From positions 15,126,228 to 15,190,227 of the forward strand of contig OZ023184.1 in assembly GCA_963995505.1 (NCBI GenBank): a stretch of 64,000 nucleotides of DNA, written 5' to 3'. The notes beneath the pieces were generated by a model, which had not been told where the DNA came from, searched no databases, and saw only the letters and a list, made by a program, of their open reading frames with translations. This document shows, in pieces, positions 1 through 11,422 of this stretch. Numbering within the stretch: position 1 is the first letter of the stretch; the number at the start of each line of letters is the position of its first letter. The position numbers and the translations under genes were made by a program. This DNA comes from Hypericum androsaemum. Taxonomy: Eukaryota; Streptophyta; Magnoliopsida; Malpighiales; Hypericaceae.

Positions 1-83
1 TGTAGACAACGGCAAACAACCAATTGAAGAAAACATAGTCACGGGCATTCGATGGATTACCTTTGCTGAAATTTCATCTTCAG

Positions 84-1021
84 GTACTTCAACGTCATTG
101 GATCACACCCAGAGGGACGATTAGGGGAGGCTCCAAGGCCCGAACTGCGTGAGCATGGGCGAATATCTGGTGCTTGCTTTGATGCAGCGCGAGGAATCAT
201 ACCTGGACTAAAGGTAAGTCATTGATGCAGTCATTTGCAGAAAGTACCATACCAACAAGCGGACACTCTAAAGTTTGATCAGTATATACTCCTGTTTGTG
301 TGTATGATTGAAGGTTAGAGGAACAGACTATGCTGCACCCGACGGTACTTGCGTACGCGACTACATAGACGTAAATGACCTGGTTGATGCTCATGTTAAA
401 GCACTTGCTCATGCAACACCAGGGAAAGTTGGCATCTATAACGTCAGAACATAAAAAGAGAATAAACAAGAGATATACTAAACTAGTCAAGAAGAACATG
501 TGGTGGAGTTAGGGAACAATATAAAAAGTAATGAAGATCAAGGAAATGAGAGAATAGTGATCCGTCAAAGTTATGAGAGTTTTGAAGTCCCGAAATGGAT
601 CGAAAAGGGCCGTTACAGGCCATAAAAAGAGAATAAACAAGAGATATGCTAAACTAGTCAAGAAGAACATGTGGTGGTCACTATTTTTGGCAACCAAAAT
701 GGACACCAAAAGTGAAGACAAGTCCCTTCTCAAAAAAAAAGTGAAGACAAGTGGGTGGTGCTGTGCTTTAGTATGTATAATTGCGACTTGCTCTGCTGCA
801 TCTGCATCTGCATCTGCTCTCCTTGCAAGGCAGTAACAGGTGTGAATATAAGCGTGGAGTACCTCGGATGGCGGCCGGGGGACTATGCCAAGGTCTACAG
901 CGATCCGTCCAAAATAAGGCGAGAGCTAAATTGGACGGCTAGATATACAAACCTTAAAGATAGTCTGCAGAATGCATGGAGATGGCAGAAGTCCCATAAG
1001 AATGGTTATGGCCATGCATAA
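84..1021 (+). pseudogene. UDP-arabinose 4-epimerase (MUR4-like), broken 3' end
   Basis: Extended-SDR epimerases of this family convert UDP-xylose to UDP-arabinose in the Golgi. Exon 84-213 reads [26 protein letters not shown] and ends at a GTAAGT donor. Exon 314-454 reads [17 protein letters not shown], then KVGIYNV and stops at TAA 452-454. The C-terminal piece (about 824-1021) reads [16 protein letters not shown]-like [28 protein letters not shown], stop at 1019-1021. The family segment that should join GIYNV to CKKATG (GTGKG, SVKEFVEA) is absent; in its place lie a 56-bp direct repeat and a CTGCAT run. The N-terminal NAD-binding half lies outside the window. Best read as a pseudogene; a local assembly error could give the same picture. 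Confidence 0.8.
451..677. repeat. 56-bp direct repeat inside the epimerase relic
   Basis: 451-506 and 622-677 are the same 56 bases with a single A/G difference, starting ATAAAAAGAG and ending ATGTGGTGG. The first copy begins exactly where the epimerase frame is lost, so the duplication probably accompanied loss of the missing coding segment. Confidence 0.85.
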
Positions 1022-1450
1022 TGCAGCAACCATATCTGAAAATCATTTAGAACTGAACTTTCATTGGGAATGAGCAAAAAGAAGATGCTGAAATGCTACA
1101 AGTAACTTTCTTTTCCTTCCATTCATTGATAACTTAATCTCTGCGAATAAAGTGATACAAGCTATGTATTGTAGGACCTAATAGGTTCAAAATTCTCGAA
1201 TAGAATCCTACAGATCAACATGTTAAAGAGTTACAATCTTTGGACGACTCATATCGTCGAGCCGGCCAATAACCGGTCTCAAAGGTGTGTAAATAAGCAG
1301 CCTTTTGGGAAGCTAGGGTCCACCCTGCTTCTGCGGTATCAAAATTGCAGTCGTTTCTCCAACTCGGTCGTACCATGACTGCCTCCGGACTAAAAAAATC
1401 AGAAGGCACGGTATCAGCACTGATCATCCTACACATCATCGCAGACGAAT
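1022..1450. other. Intergenic, convergent 3' flanks
   Basis: Between the stop codons of the epimerase relic (+) and the HSP70-17 gene (-). It should hold both 3' untranslated regions; AATAAAG at about 1146 could be a poly(A) signal for the + gene. No other coding signal seen. Confidence 0.5.
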
Positions 1451-4400
1451 TCACAGTTCGTCATGAGCATCGGTCCCTAAATTTTCCTCAGGCTTAGAAT
1501 CTGTCCTTTCACCAGTTTCCTCAGACTTGGATTTCTCCGTATTGCTTCCATTGGTCTCGGCTTCTGTCTTCTCGGAATTGTTGGCATTATCATCTGTGGA
1601 TCCGGTCTCATTTTTCTTAGGCTTTTCAACTTTAGGCTTTGGCTTGGGAATTCTGTTGATGCTGGCAACCTACACAATTGCATTTATATCGTTAATGTTG
1701 CATCAACACGGAGAAGGTATTGGGAAGTTCTTCCCGCAAAACAAAAAACAGTTACTGCAGTACCTTGTCTTGCAGATTGAGGACCTTCGTGTGTATCTCT
1801 TCGGATGTAATCACAGGAGTGCTAGATCCAGGCAGTCTAGTGGGCAAAGGACCACAAAGGAAATTGAAAGAGAAAATGTTAATGTATAAGAACAATGTGC
1901 ACTAAATTTCACCAAAAATAACAGGCATCTTGGCTTAGGCACATGATTTTTATCTAGTAAGGTGATGTAGAAAAAGCAAACGTACATATTGTACACGCAA
2001 TGACATCTCCATAAATACATTTGAAACTTGTGCATTCTTTAAGTCTCGTGTTTTAAGTAAAAGGGTATTTTTCAGACATGATTAAAAGGCCAAGGTCTCG
2101 ACTAAATTTATCGAAATTAAGCATTTTTTACGCCTAACATATGATACAACACAACCATGCATTTGAATTGCTTACTTGTTTTGCTCAGCTACTTTTTCGT
2201 CCAGCCAACCCTTTAGCTTTTGAGCATCACTTCGTACCCCATCTATTTTATCCTTAGGAAGCCAAGGTTTTTTTGTCTCCCATCCCTGTACAATCTGCCA
2301 GCACCCAAGAAAGGAAAAGTCAATGATAACTCTCGCCCTGCGGATGCCTAAACATTTGACTAAGCACAAGAGAATAGCTTCAGTAGTTCAAGAAAAATCA
2401 AAACAAGACTACAAGAGTGTCAGAGACGTGTTCAAAGAGTACCTGTTCCAGCTCCGTAAGGTACCTTCGAGCATGTTTTTCTGCTGCTGGCCTCGCACTA
2501 AGCTCTTTGAACCTAAACCAGAATGCCATCAGTGGAGAGTTAAACTATACGAGCAGCCAAGCTTGCAACAATGCCGCATAGATAAACTAGCCAGTGTTCA
2601 TCTAGGCATGCGCTTAGTCCACAAGAGCTAGAAGAAAGCAATACCTAAAGAATATTGGGTCACCAATAGCTTTTAATGAATCTAAGCGCTCCTGAAATTG
2701 GGTTGCAGTGGCATCTTCACCATCTGTGTACAGCCATTCTTGGACCTGGAAAGACAAATCTTCCATCACACAGTTTTGCGAGAAAGATCTACCTTTAAAC
2801 ACAGGAAAATCAGAAGAAAAGCTTACCTCATCAAGCTTTTCAACAAAAGATTTGCGTTCTTCACTGGTGGAGATCTTCTCAAACTCCTCGGAAATTTCAA
2901 GCTGCAATGCAATGATAAAACAAGGTATTAAAACCCATCTCAGCTGCCAGAAAATTTAGTTGAATCAGATACCATAAACAACAGAGGTCCCCAGGGAAAC
3001 TGTATTAGTTTAGGGTAACCCCTATCGTCTATCAGCAAATGTCATGTATCAAGTATCCTTAAGGATATCAGATGGCACAGGATATTAACATTAAGAAAAC
3101 AAATCAAACGTAGATTCTCCAACAGGCACTCGTTTGAACATATAATAATCTTTCCAAACCTTTTCTTTTGTAGAATATATGTACCCTTCTAAGTTATTCT
3201 TCAACTCCGCAGTTCTTCTTCTCTCCGCATCTTTTTTATTAAGTTCTTCCAACTTTCTTGCAGCTTCAGCCAGAGACTCTTTTGGGAGCGGCATACCAGG
3301 TCCCGTTGTTTTCTCAACAACCTAGAAATTAAAATAATAAAGTTCACCAATAAGAGAAGAGAGGCTGTAAAAAGGAAAAACTGCAACAGAAAACTTTCAA
3401 GAATGAAAAAAAAGGAACAACTTGCACCTTCAATGGTATCCGGAATGTTCTCTTCTTAAGCTTTCTTTCTGTACCAAGATCGACTTTTTGTGGTTCATCG
3501 CTGGTAATGCCTGATGTGCTGTTACCATCCTCCCCATCAGAATGCAAACTTCCATCAAAGACATTCTTCTCACCAGCTTCGGTTGATGTGTTTTCTGAGG
3601 TAGCAGTAACATTTTCTACAGTCAGGTTCTTTTTAGGGACGTCCACCCATTCGGACACTTCAATAACAGCATCTGCTCGATCCAAAGAGAGAATTCCGCT
3701 TCTGCTGAGAGAAAAATGCATAGTTGCCTTGATAGGAGAAGACAAATTTCGTGATGAGTATCTGGAGTCAATCAAACAATACACAATGAGGAAGATATTA
3801 ATTTTCACGTGCACTAGACTGCTCAAAACTGGAAGCATTCACAGTTAAACAGAGAATAACGGAAAAGGGACACACTTACTTCTCACTGGCATCAGCCAGA
3901 CCAGTAACGTCATACTGAGCAAACACGGAAGAGGTAACACCAGGTGGCAAGAGTTCTTCTGTCTCATATGCCAAAGAAACTTCAAAGTCTTTGTTATGGG
4001 GTATAGATCTGATCATCTGAGTCCAACGACAGATACCATCTTGTTAGGAAATTTCAATATGAACTTGAACAAGTAAGAAGCATCAGCACACATATTTCAT
4101 CTGTATGTGGCATCACGTATCAACAATGGAACATTAAGAACATAAAAATAATGGAACATGAGACAAAAATTTACTACATAAAAATAGAGTTGTTCATGTT
4201 AAAATAATGACCCAAGGCTTCATTTTTCAGTGCCTCCTTGAAAGTAACATTTGACAAACAGCATACAATATCTATATTAAATTAACGAGGCAACCATAAG
4301 TCAGAACCTCAGCTGCCAATCTGCTTACCTTACTCGGAAGCTTTTTCATCCTTGTCACAAGTAACTGCCTGGTGCTTTCATCTTGTAACATATCAGGTCC

Positions 4401-6542
4401 ATTGAGCTCAACCACAAATCCGTAAGAAGAGCCATCCACCATCCCTAGCTTGCGGTTCAACTTAATTCCATCACTAAGATTTGCGGCATGCAATGCTGAC
4501 CCAAGAACTATAGCTTCGTCGGCATCCAGGTGTTTATCCAAGTCATTTCTTCCCAGAAATTCCTGGAGTTTGGCCTGCAACAGATGGGAACCGTTGGAAC
4601 CTCCGTAATTTGAAGTAAAGTGGCTCATTCCGCCAGAGCTGATATCTCAATTCTACAGACCTACCAAAAATTCATTTATTTCCTCAATTGTCCAAGTAAT
4701 CCAAGACGGATGCTAATCGACAAGTGGTTTGCTACAGTGCTTAACTATAGTTTTGTGCAAAGGTAATATTTGAGCGGATTCCAATTAGTACCGAAAGGGA
4801 TTGAGTTCATAACAACAATAGAGAATCAGAATTTCTACCTAACAGGTCCAAGCCAGCCGTATTTGAAGAAAAACAACTGAGACTGCCAATTCTGTATTGC
4901 ACGAGAGCAAACTTTCAATGTCAGAAACTTCTACTCCTAAAAATAGATGAAGGCATGTCATAGAGGGCAGAGGAGGCGGTTCGGGAAGGAGAACGAAGGT
5001 TTAAAAGCGGATATTATCCTATCATCTCTCTGGTTCTTTCTTGTCATTAATTTTTTATCAGTTATTAAAGAACGTGATTCGTACTTTCTCCCAAGAGTAA
5101 GCGACCTAGTACTGACCTGCAACTTTGGCACTCTGGTAGCGCCACCTATCAGTTCCACTGCATGTATATCATCCACCTTTAGACCGGAATGCTTGAGCAC
5201 TTCCTTCAGAGGTGTCAATGACCTTTCCCAAAGATCTTGACAAAGTTCTTCAAATTTCTCACGGGTGATTGCGCTCCTGGAATGATTTGAAGGTAAATAA
5301 CCTCACAATTATGGAGAAAGATATCTACTTGTGTTCTCCAAACAAGAAAATAGAAGGTAACAAAAAGGTTAGATAACCCACAATCAGCCATTTACAAAAT
5401 CCATTAATTCAGAGAGATCAGAGGAATAAAACTCAAGCAGGGACAATGCTATCAGAAAAGCTTTTCCTACCTGAAGTCCCGATCATCATAGAGAGATTCA
5501 ACGGATATAGGAGCCGCGGTGTTGGCACTCAAGATCTCCTTGGTGCGCTTAACCTGCTTCTTCAACTTAGCCATCGCTTTTGGCAACTTCCTAACATCAA
5601 ACCCGCTCCCAAGCTGCTTATTGAACTCATCAGCAAAGAACTCAACCAGCCGGCCTTCCATATTCTGGCCTCCAAGCTCCGTGTCCCATCTAACATCTCT
5701 AACCTACACATACAAAAATAATCAAAATCCCTCAACCACTCCATTCTCGGCCTCAAACCCGAAGCGAAAACTAACTAGACACATCAGATTACCTGAAACT
5801 GGTTGACAGAGACGGCTTTCCCGAACTCCTTGGCACTGTAAGCGGAGAAATACACAAGAGCAGCATACGTATTGCTTGCCCCCATGTCATAGAAAACCAC
5901 GTACCTCGACCCGTTCGACAAGTCCTTATCGATCCCGTACTGCAACGCAGCCCCGGCGTGCTCGTTGATCAGCGACAGGACATTGATCCCGGCGAGCTCC
6001 GCCGCCTGGAGCAGCCCCCGCCGCTCCGCCTGCCCGAAGAACGCCGGCACAGTCACCACCGCGTCACGCACCGGGACCTTCGCGTGGAACTCAGCCAAGT
6101 CCGCCGCGTAGCCAAGCACCATCGCGAGCAGCTCCTCCGGCGTGTAACCGTCGCCGACCGTGAAATTCGCGGCGCCGCGGGAATCCTCGACGATATCGAA
6201 GGGGAGGTACAATGAGTCGGCAAGGGCCTTGACGCGAGGGTAGGGTTTCCCGACCATGTCCCGGAGGTGCGAGAAGACCTTGTCGGGGTAGCGCGCGGTG
6301 ATCCCGGCGGCCTCCTCGGCGAGGAGGCGGGCGCCGGCGGGGAAGGCGACGAGTGCGGGGGATTTTCGCTTGGACATCTCGTTGATCGCGATGGAGATCG
6401 GGCTCTGTCCCGGTTTCAAATTCACCACCGCGACCTTGAGCCATTCGGATCCCAGATCTATGCTGGAGACAGCGGAATCAGAGCGGGTTAATCTCGTGGC
6501 GAGTAGAGTTATTATAAATAATAACCCTAATTTCCACGACAT
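1451..6542 (-). CDS. HSP70-17: ER-lumenal heat shock 70 kDa protein 17 (HSP70-17 / GRP170 / HYOU1 type)
   Basis: Large HSP70-family chaperone of the ER lumen; GRP170 proteins act as nucleotide exchange factors for BiP and as holdases. Thirteen exons join in phase to 892 aa: 5793-6542, 5471-5703, 5117-5276, 4329-4574, 3880-4016, 3428-3761, 3160-3321, 2827-2901, 2645-2745, 2443-2512, 2176-2294, 1764-1836, 1451-1669. All introns are GT-AG. The protein has a hydrophobic signal peptide (residues 1-23), then SSIDLGSEWLKVAVV, the ATPase motifs VVTVPAFFGQAER and INEHAGAALQYGI, and ELIGGATRVPKLQ. An acidic insert with N-glycosylation sites and a charged C-terminal helical part follow. It ends in HDEL, the ER retrieval signal, so the gene looks complete. 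Exon 1 is much richer in G+C than the rest. The Arabidopsis counterpart is At4g16660 by family resemblance. Confidence 0.95.
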
Positions 6543-7080
6543 GATTCAGGCCACTAAGCAAAAACTTTCCCCTTGGAATAGGAAACAGAATCTTAAATCC
6601 GAATTAGTTTTTCTTTTTATTGGTTTGGGTTTTGGAGGGAGGAGGGGGGGAGGACTGGGGTTTAAGTTGGGAGCTGGCGTAGGTTGGAAGGAAGAGTGAG
6701 GGAGGTTGATCCAATGGGAAGGTGACAACTGGCGAAATGTACACGTGGCGGGATGCGAGACGTCTGATGATGTTGTCCCGTGGTCGGAGGACGTTGTGGA
6801 GAGGAACTTTAGCAGTTGGGCGTGAACTTTAGTAGTTGGCAAAAAATAGTAGGAAAAAGTACACTTTACTACCCTGTAGTTTTCCAGATATCACGTTGAA
6901 TCCCTGTAGTTTCAAATTCGTAATTTGGTCCCGGTAGTTTTCCAGAATTTGGCAACATACGATCCCAGATAAGCTGACTGCGCTCAAACAGCGTATTTTT
7001 TCAGGTATACCGAAACGACGTCATTTTAGTGTCTACGTAGAGTGCTGGCTGAATAAGTCGTGTATGACGTTCCATCATCT
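6543..7080. other. Upstream region of HSP70-17 and repeat-like sequence
   Basis: 6543-6840 should hold the HSP70-17 promoter and 5' UTR; ACACGTGGCG at about 6740 carries a G-box core. From about 6850 the sequence turns into phrases of the type CCCTGTAGTTTTCCAG, repeated with variants (6873, 6902, 6931), which are common in plant dispersed repeats. No gene seen. Confidence 0.4.
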
Positions 7081-7081
7081 T

Positions 7082-7362
7082 CAACCTCCTTCGTCATCTT
7101 CAAGAATAATAGCCCCCGTGTCTGCATCTAACGGAAAAGCTTCAAAACTTCATCCCGATATCCATTATGTATATACCCGGTGACCATATCAGTCCAAGCA
7201 AAAACATTTATGTTGTTCATTTGATCGAATATATGTCTACTAACAGAGGCCTTACCATTCCTCGAGTACATATCAATCAAACAACAACACAGGTGAAGAT
7301 CTGAAAAAAAGTCCATCATTGGTTCATGCCTCACTATAAACCCGTGAAGCTCCCGTATTCAC
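7082..7362 (-). pseudogene. Pentatricopeptide repeat (PPR) protein fragment
   Basis: The minus strand reads IRELHGFIVRHEPM, then CLIDMYSRNGK, RHIFDQM, NVFAWTDMVTGYIHNGY and VLKLFR, the consensus of plant organellar PLS-class PPR repeats. A TAG follows LFR and the frame then resumes with MQTRG, where family members have a residue such as E. Only about two repeats remain and there is no start or C-terminal domain, so this is a relic. Confidence 0.75.
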
Positions 7363-8422
7363 TTATCTCATTTCCCCCACAAGCACAAAAGATTTGAAAC
7401 GGTAGGATGGTAATAGGTCCTATCTCATTTTTCCGGTAGGTCAATTCTTATCCCTTGTGAAAATAGAAAATTTTTGCTTGGGAAGAAAACAAAATCCAAT
7501 ACTATTTAGAGTCCGGAGTTTAGGCCTACACACCTAAATTTTAATTTACCAAAAAAATAGCATTAGGTTAACTTAACCAAAAAAATAACATCAAGTTAAC
7601 GACGACGGATTCTACCTCATTTTTTAAAAGTGGGTGGATTGACTCCTACTTTTTGTTAAAATAAAAAACTTTGTATGGGTAATAAAATCCAATATCGTCG
7701 TAGTCTCAAAGTTTAGGCCAGTGGACTCGAATTTTCTTAATTTTTGGACGTAAATGGAGTTGATATAAGTTGAAAGGGATTAAAATTTTCTTAATTCTCA
7801 TATTCAAGTCTTATTTAATGAAAAAATATTATTGAAAAAATTATAACGATATTATTCGATTCGGAATAGGATTAGTTAAAAAAAATATTCATTGACCATT
7901 TTTAGTATTTTTATAAACAAAAATATTTCCTTTTGCAACGGAAAAAATCATGGTTATTAAAAAAAAGGGAAATTGACCCTGTGATTTCTCTCGTCTTTTG
8001 GTTTGACTAGTCAGACCGGTCATATTACTGGTCTGATAAGAGATTTTTTAATTAAAAATAATTATTTATTATATGTAAAATAAAATTAGCAAGTAGTTAT
8101 CAACATATAAGTATGGAAATCATAATTTAATCACTTTTAAATTATAAGATATATATTAGAAAATAATATATTTTTGCTGGTCGGTCGGTCCGACCAAAAA
8201 ACTCGGTGGTCAACTTCATTGACCACCAGTTTAACCAATTTTAACCAAAGGCTGTGTTTAGGGTCAACCCCGTACAAATTTGTTATGATTTGTAGCTCGA
8301 TTGGTCGAACCGTATTTGTAAAATCGTGATAAAACCTCTGTTGCAAATCGGGTTAGGCTTATTTCATTTTTTTCATTTTCCTCTTTTCATTGATCGGTAA
8401 TTTGGAGTTCAAAATGAATATT
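7363..8422. other. AT-rich intergenic DNA
   Basis: No convincing coding sequence. A 69-codon minus ORF (8137-8346) shows no family motif. Degraded repeat-like phrases only. Confidence 0.4.
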
Positions 8423-8427
8423 CTAAT

Positions 8428-9122
8428 TGTTAGTTTTAACGTATAATTAACGAGTAATTACATGTTAAACCTGATTAATTAACAAAGTAATTTGTTAATA
8501 ATAAATCACTTACTTGTTAAAGCAAGAGGTCTACCACAGGTTTGGGTCAACTATGTCTTCGTGCCAGTCGAATTACGATCACGTTATAACGGATTCGTAA
8601 TTGATTTTCACGAGATTTTCTCTATTGAAAATCTGATCAAAACTCACGAACTATTCCGAAGTTTTGCCTTTCTATTGAGTGGTTGTATGTCAAATTGCAT
8701 TTTGGTTCAGCCGGATTTCTCTTTTTATAGAGAAATCCGGCCAATCAGAACGCGCCACGTGGCACAACACGCGGCGCGAATGGCTGCCACGTGGCACAAA
8801 TGGGCCACATGTCTGCCACGTGGCACAAATGAGCCACATGTCTGCCACGTGGCACTTCTGGTCCACATGTCCGCCATGTGGCATGTCACAAGGCAAATCT
8901 ACCCCTGGCTTTGCCACATGGAGACACGCCAGCGTGCCACGTGGGCCGCCAATTCTGGTGGCAACTGCGTCAGCGCCACGTCCCGCTGACATGGCGCATG
9001 GCGTGGCCCCGGGCCGGTCAACACGGGTTGACCGGCCCATTCCGCCCAACATTTTGGGCCTGATGAGCCTGGGCCCAATCAGACACAATAATAATTGCAT
9101 GATTGAGCCTAAAAGTCCAACA
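8428..9122. mobile_element. Solo LTR with five CACGTG G-boxes (copy 1)
   Basis: A 695-bp segment starts TGTTAG, ends CCAACA, and is flanked on both sides by the perfect 5-bp duplication CTAAT (8423-8427 and 9123-9127). No internal retrotransposon domain or second LTR is adjacent, so it is a solo LTR. It is related in inverted orientation to 53974-54550. The body holds five CACGTG cores, mostly as GCCACGTGGC: 8756, 8788, 8817, 8846, 8938. Near-matches such as GCCATGTGGC and CCACATG lie between them. Confidence 0.88.
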
Positions 9123-9127
9123 CTAAT

Positions 9128-9949
9128 TATTTAGAAGTTGTGTTACTAAAATTGCTCTTGCAATTTGGGACTCTTCCAAGCCAATGTACCAACTATTACG
9201 ATTTTGTGGACGTCTAACATTAACGAAAATGGGAAGCGGATTTACTATACAATTGAAATGCTTAGTCAACAAAAATTACAAATCTACACTTTAAAACATA
9301 ATAATTCACCTGAAAATTGAATAGCATGTAAATACAAGGTAAAATTTAAATAAGTGTATTTGCGCGCAAAAAAATTAATATTGTCACTACATATGTATGA
9401 TTTACATACCCTTAAACGCTTTTTTAAAATTAAAAAAACATGAGTATGATTTAATATATTTGACCGATGAAATTTAACATTCCTAAATTTATATTTAATT
9501 TACCGAGTTTATTTTCTCTTATGAATACGAGCAATTGGTGTTTGTGTGAATGAGATTGTTGTGCTCTTTTATGAAGTTCATAATAAGGCTGCATACAGAC
9601 CTAACTGGGCAGTTCAGTTTCTTGAGCTCCTCAAGGCTAATGTACATAGCCATGCACGCCTCCTGGGTCCAGCCGGTGCGACGGACTAGCCGCGGGGAGA
9701 TCATAACCCGTGTATCGATGCGTATGCCGTGTAGCTTGCATCAAATTGCATGACATTGCAGAAGTTGGAAAACCAGGTTGGTTGGTTGGTTGATGGAAAC
9801 CTAGAAAAGCCAGTGCTTTTTCCTTGGCACTCTTGTCGGGACTTCTGCATCAACAAGCGAAGGCCGTTAGCTTCCAGGTCGGAGATCGAACGCAGCGAAG
9901 CAAAGAAAGGGGAAGAAGACTTGCAACGACGTGGTTGCCATAACTTGCC
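9128..9949. other. Intergenic, 3' of the OTU pseudogene
   Basis: AT-rich up to about 9500. A minus ORF at 9519-9704 (LVRRTGWTQEACMAMYISL) has gene-like composition, but I recognise no family. No RNA gene seen. Confidence 0.3.
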
Positions 9950-11422
9950 TCCACTTGCATACAGTGAATTGTAATGGACTTCACCCTATAAACTCAGCCA
10001 CAGTTCTGAACCAACAAGTTGTCATAAGTTTCAAAAGGGAAAAACGTACCTTTAACAGTTGCATAAATAAGAGAAGCAATTTACTGAATCATACCTTTTG
10101 TGGGATTTCCATTTTTCGGCATAATCTTGATATAGTTGGTGTCTCGAAAAGATGTCACCAAACAGATTTTAGCAGCAAACTGGAAGTTATCATTTGGAAA
10201 TATCAGATATTGAGTCAGTCCAAAGTTACAGGACAACAGTTGGAGTCAGCGGCCGAAAGACCTGAAAGATTCATGAGCTGAATCTACCGGGGACGTCAGT
10301 AATACAACAACATTCCCTCGTCGTCAAGTGACAACCCGCGACATCAGATAACGAGCATAAAACGGCAAATGAACGGTTCTTACTCGATCCGCAGCTGCTT
10401 GCAGGGTAACATGATCCCCCCCCATTCGCCTGATCTAAGAGAAGCAAATTCACGATAAAGATAGTTCAAAGATTCAGCAAGAAACATAAAGATTGAATCA
10501 AACTTTTTCATCTTCTTCAGTTAGATTTTATACTTCCCCGGAACATAACCTTCGTACAGTTTTCTGAAATGCTTTAACTGAAAAGAAGAACACATGACCT
10601 GAGCAACCAAGGTGTGAGCTGTATAATATAGTCCTCCAAGATAAGCTCCAATTATTATACCTGCTTGATCACTTGCCTTCTCACTTGCTTATGGTAATCA
10701 GGATGCCGAAATAATTGGTCAGCTAAAGCTCGAAACTGACAGATCAAATTTTGGCTTTGAAGCTTTCAGAGAATCAAAAACCAGATTCCTTGCCTAGAAC
10801 AAGTTTTACATAAATAAATGTAAAACAAATTTCAGACAACGATTACTTAAGATTCTACCTGGCAGTTCCCATCACCCTCTATCTGCAGTTCAGCCAAATC
10901 ATACGTAGCCAACCTTTCGGAGAGTCGTTTGTGGTCTAATGTTGCATCGTTAACATAGGGTATCGCAGTAATGACACGGAGAGTGTGCTGTCAGTAGAGT
11001 GTAAATCAAACTTTACCACATATAGCTGCAGCAAGAAAGTAGTAGCAACACCAGCAGTTACTAGGAATTAAATCATTCGCCTTAGTAAAAGACGATTCGA
11101 GCGTATTTCACACGACACAGAGTTGCCCGGTGTTTGATGAGTAGATGCAGTAGGTTTTTAACAGATGATATGGATAGGAAGATACTGGTATGGATCCCAA
11201 GTGAGAGAGTCGCTTTCCGAGCTTTCCAGCAGACGTAGAATTTTCCTCTCCATTCAAGATTTTCGCAATCATTTGGTCATCCTCTGTATCCGGAATGCTG
11301 CTATTCGAACTAGACGTTGAGCTTGCGCTCGCTGTGCTGTTTCTTCTACTCATGCTTACACCAAGATTCAACCGCAAAACAACAACAATTGCAGCCATCT
11401 TACACATTCGTATGACACTCAA
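9950..11422 (-). pseudogene. OTU-domain deubiquitinase, disabled
   Basis: OTU cysteine proteases remove ubiquitin; this one resembles Arabidopsis OTU9-12, notably At3g22260. Exons: 11186-11422 (Ser-rich N-terminus, GKLGKRLSHLGSIP), 10859-10987 (NDATLDHKRLSERL, catalytic Cys box IEGDGNCQ), 10661-10735 (FRALADQLFRHPDYHKQV), 10504-10577 (LKHFRKLYEGYVPGKYK), 10384-10434 (GEW, LQAAADR), 10095-10179 (KICLVTSFRDT), and 10005 to about 9950 (catalytic His box GEVHYNSLYAS). Three lesions are visible: TAA in the fourth exon after KYKI, a G8 run at 10416-10423 where the family has six G (frameshift), and TAG at 9986-9988 just before the His box. The usual KKKHWLF tail is absent. All splice sites are still canonical, so loss looks recent. 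The G8 run could be a sequencing error, but the two stops are separate. Confidence 0.85.

Noticed and set aside
5958..6444. Alternative ORFs (Arg-rich) over HSP70-17 exon 1
   Set aside because: Shadows of the GC-rich exon; the HSP70 frame joins in phase with 12 other exons.
8492..9134. Several overlapping ORFs (136-165 codons) in the solo LTR
   Set aside because: The open frames come from the repeated G-box units; they lie inside an LTR and resemble no protein family.
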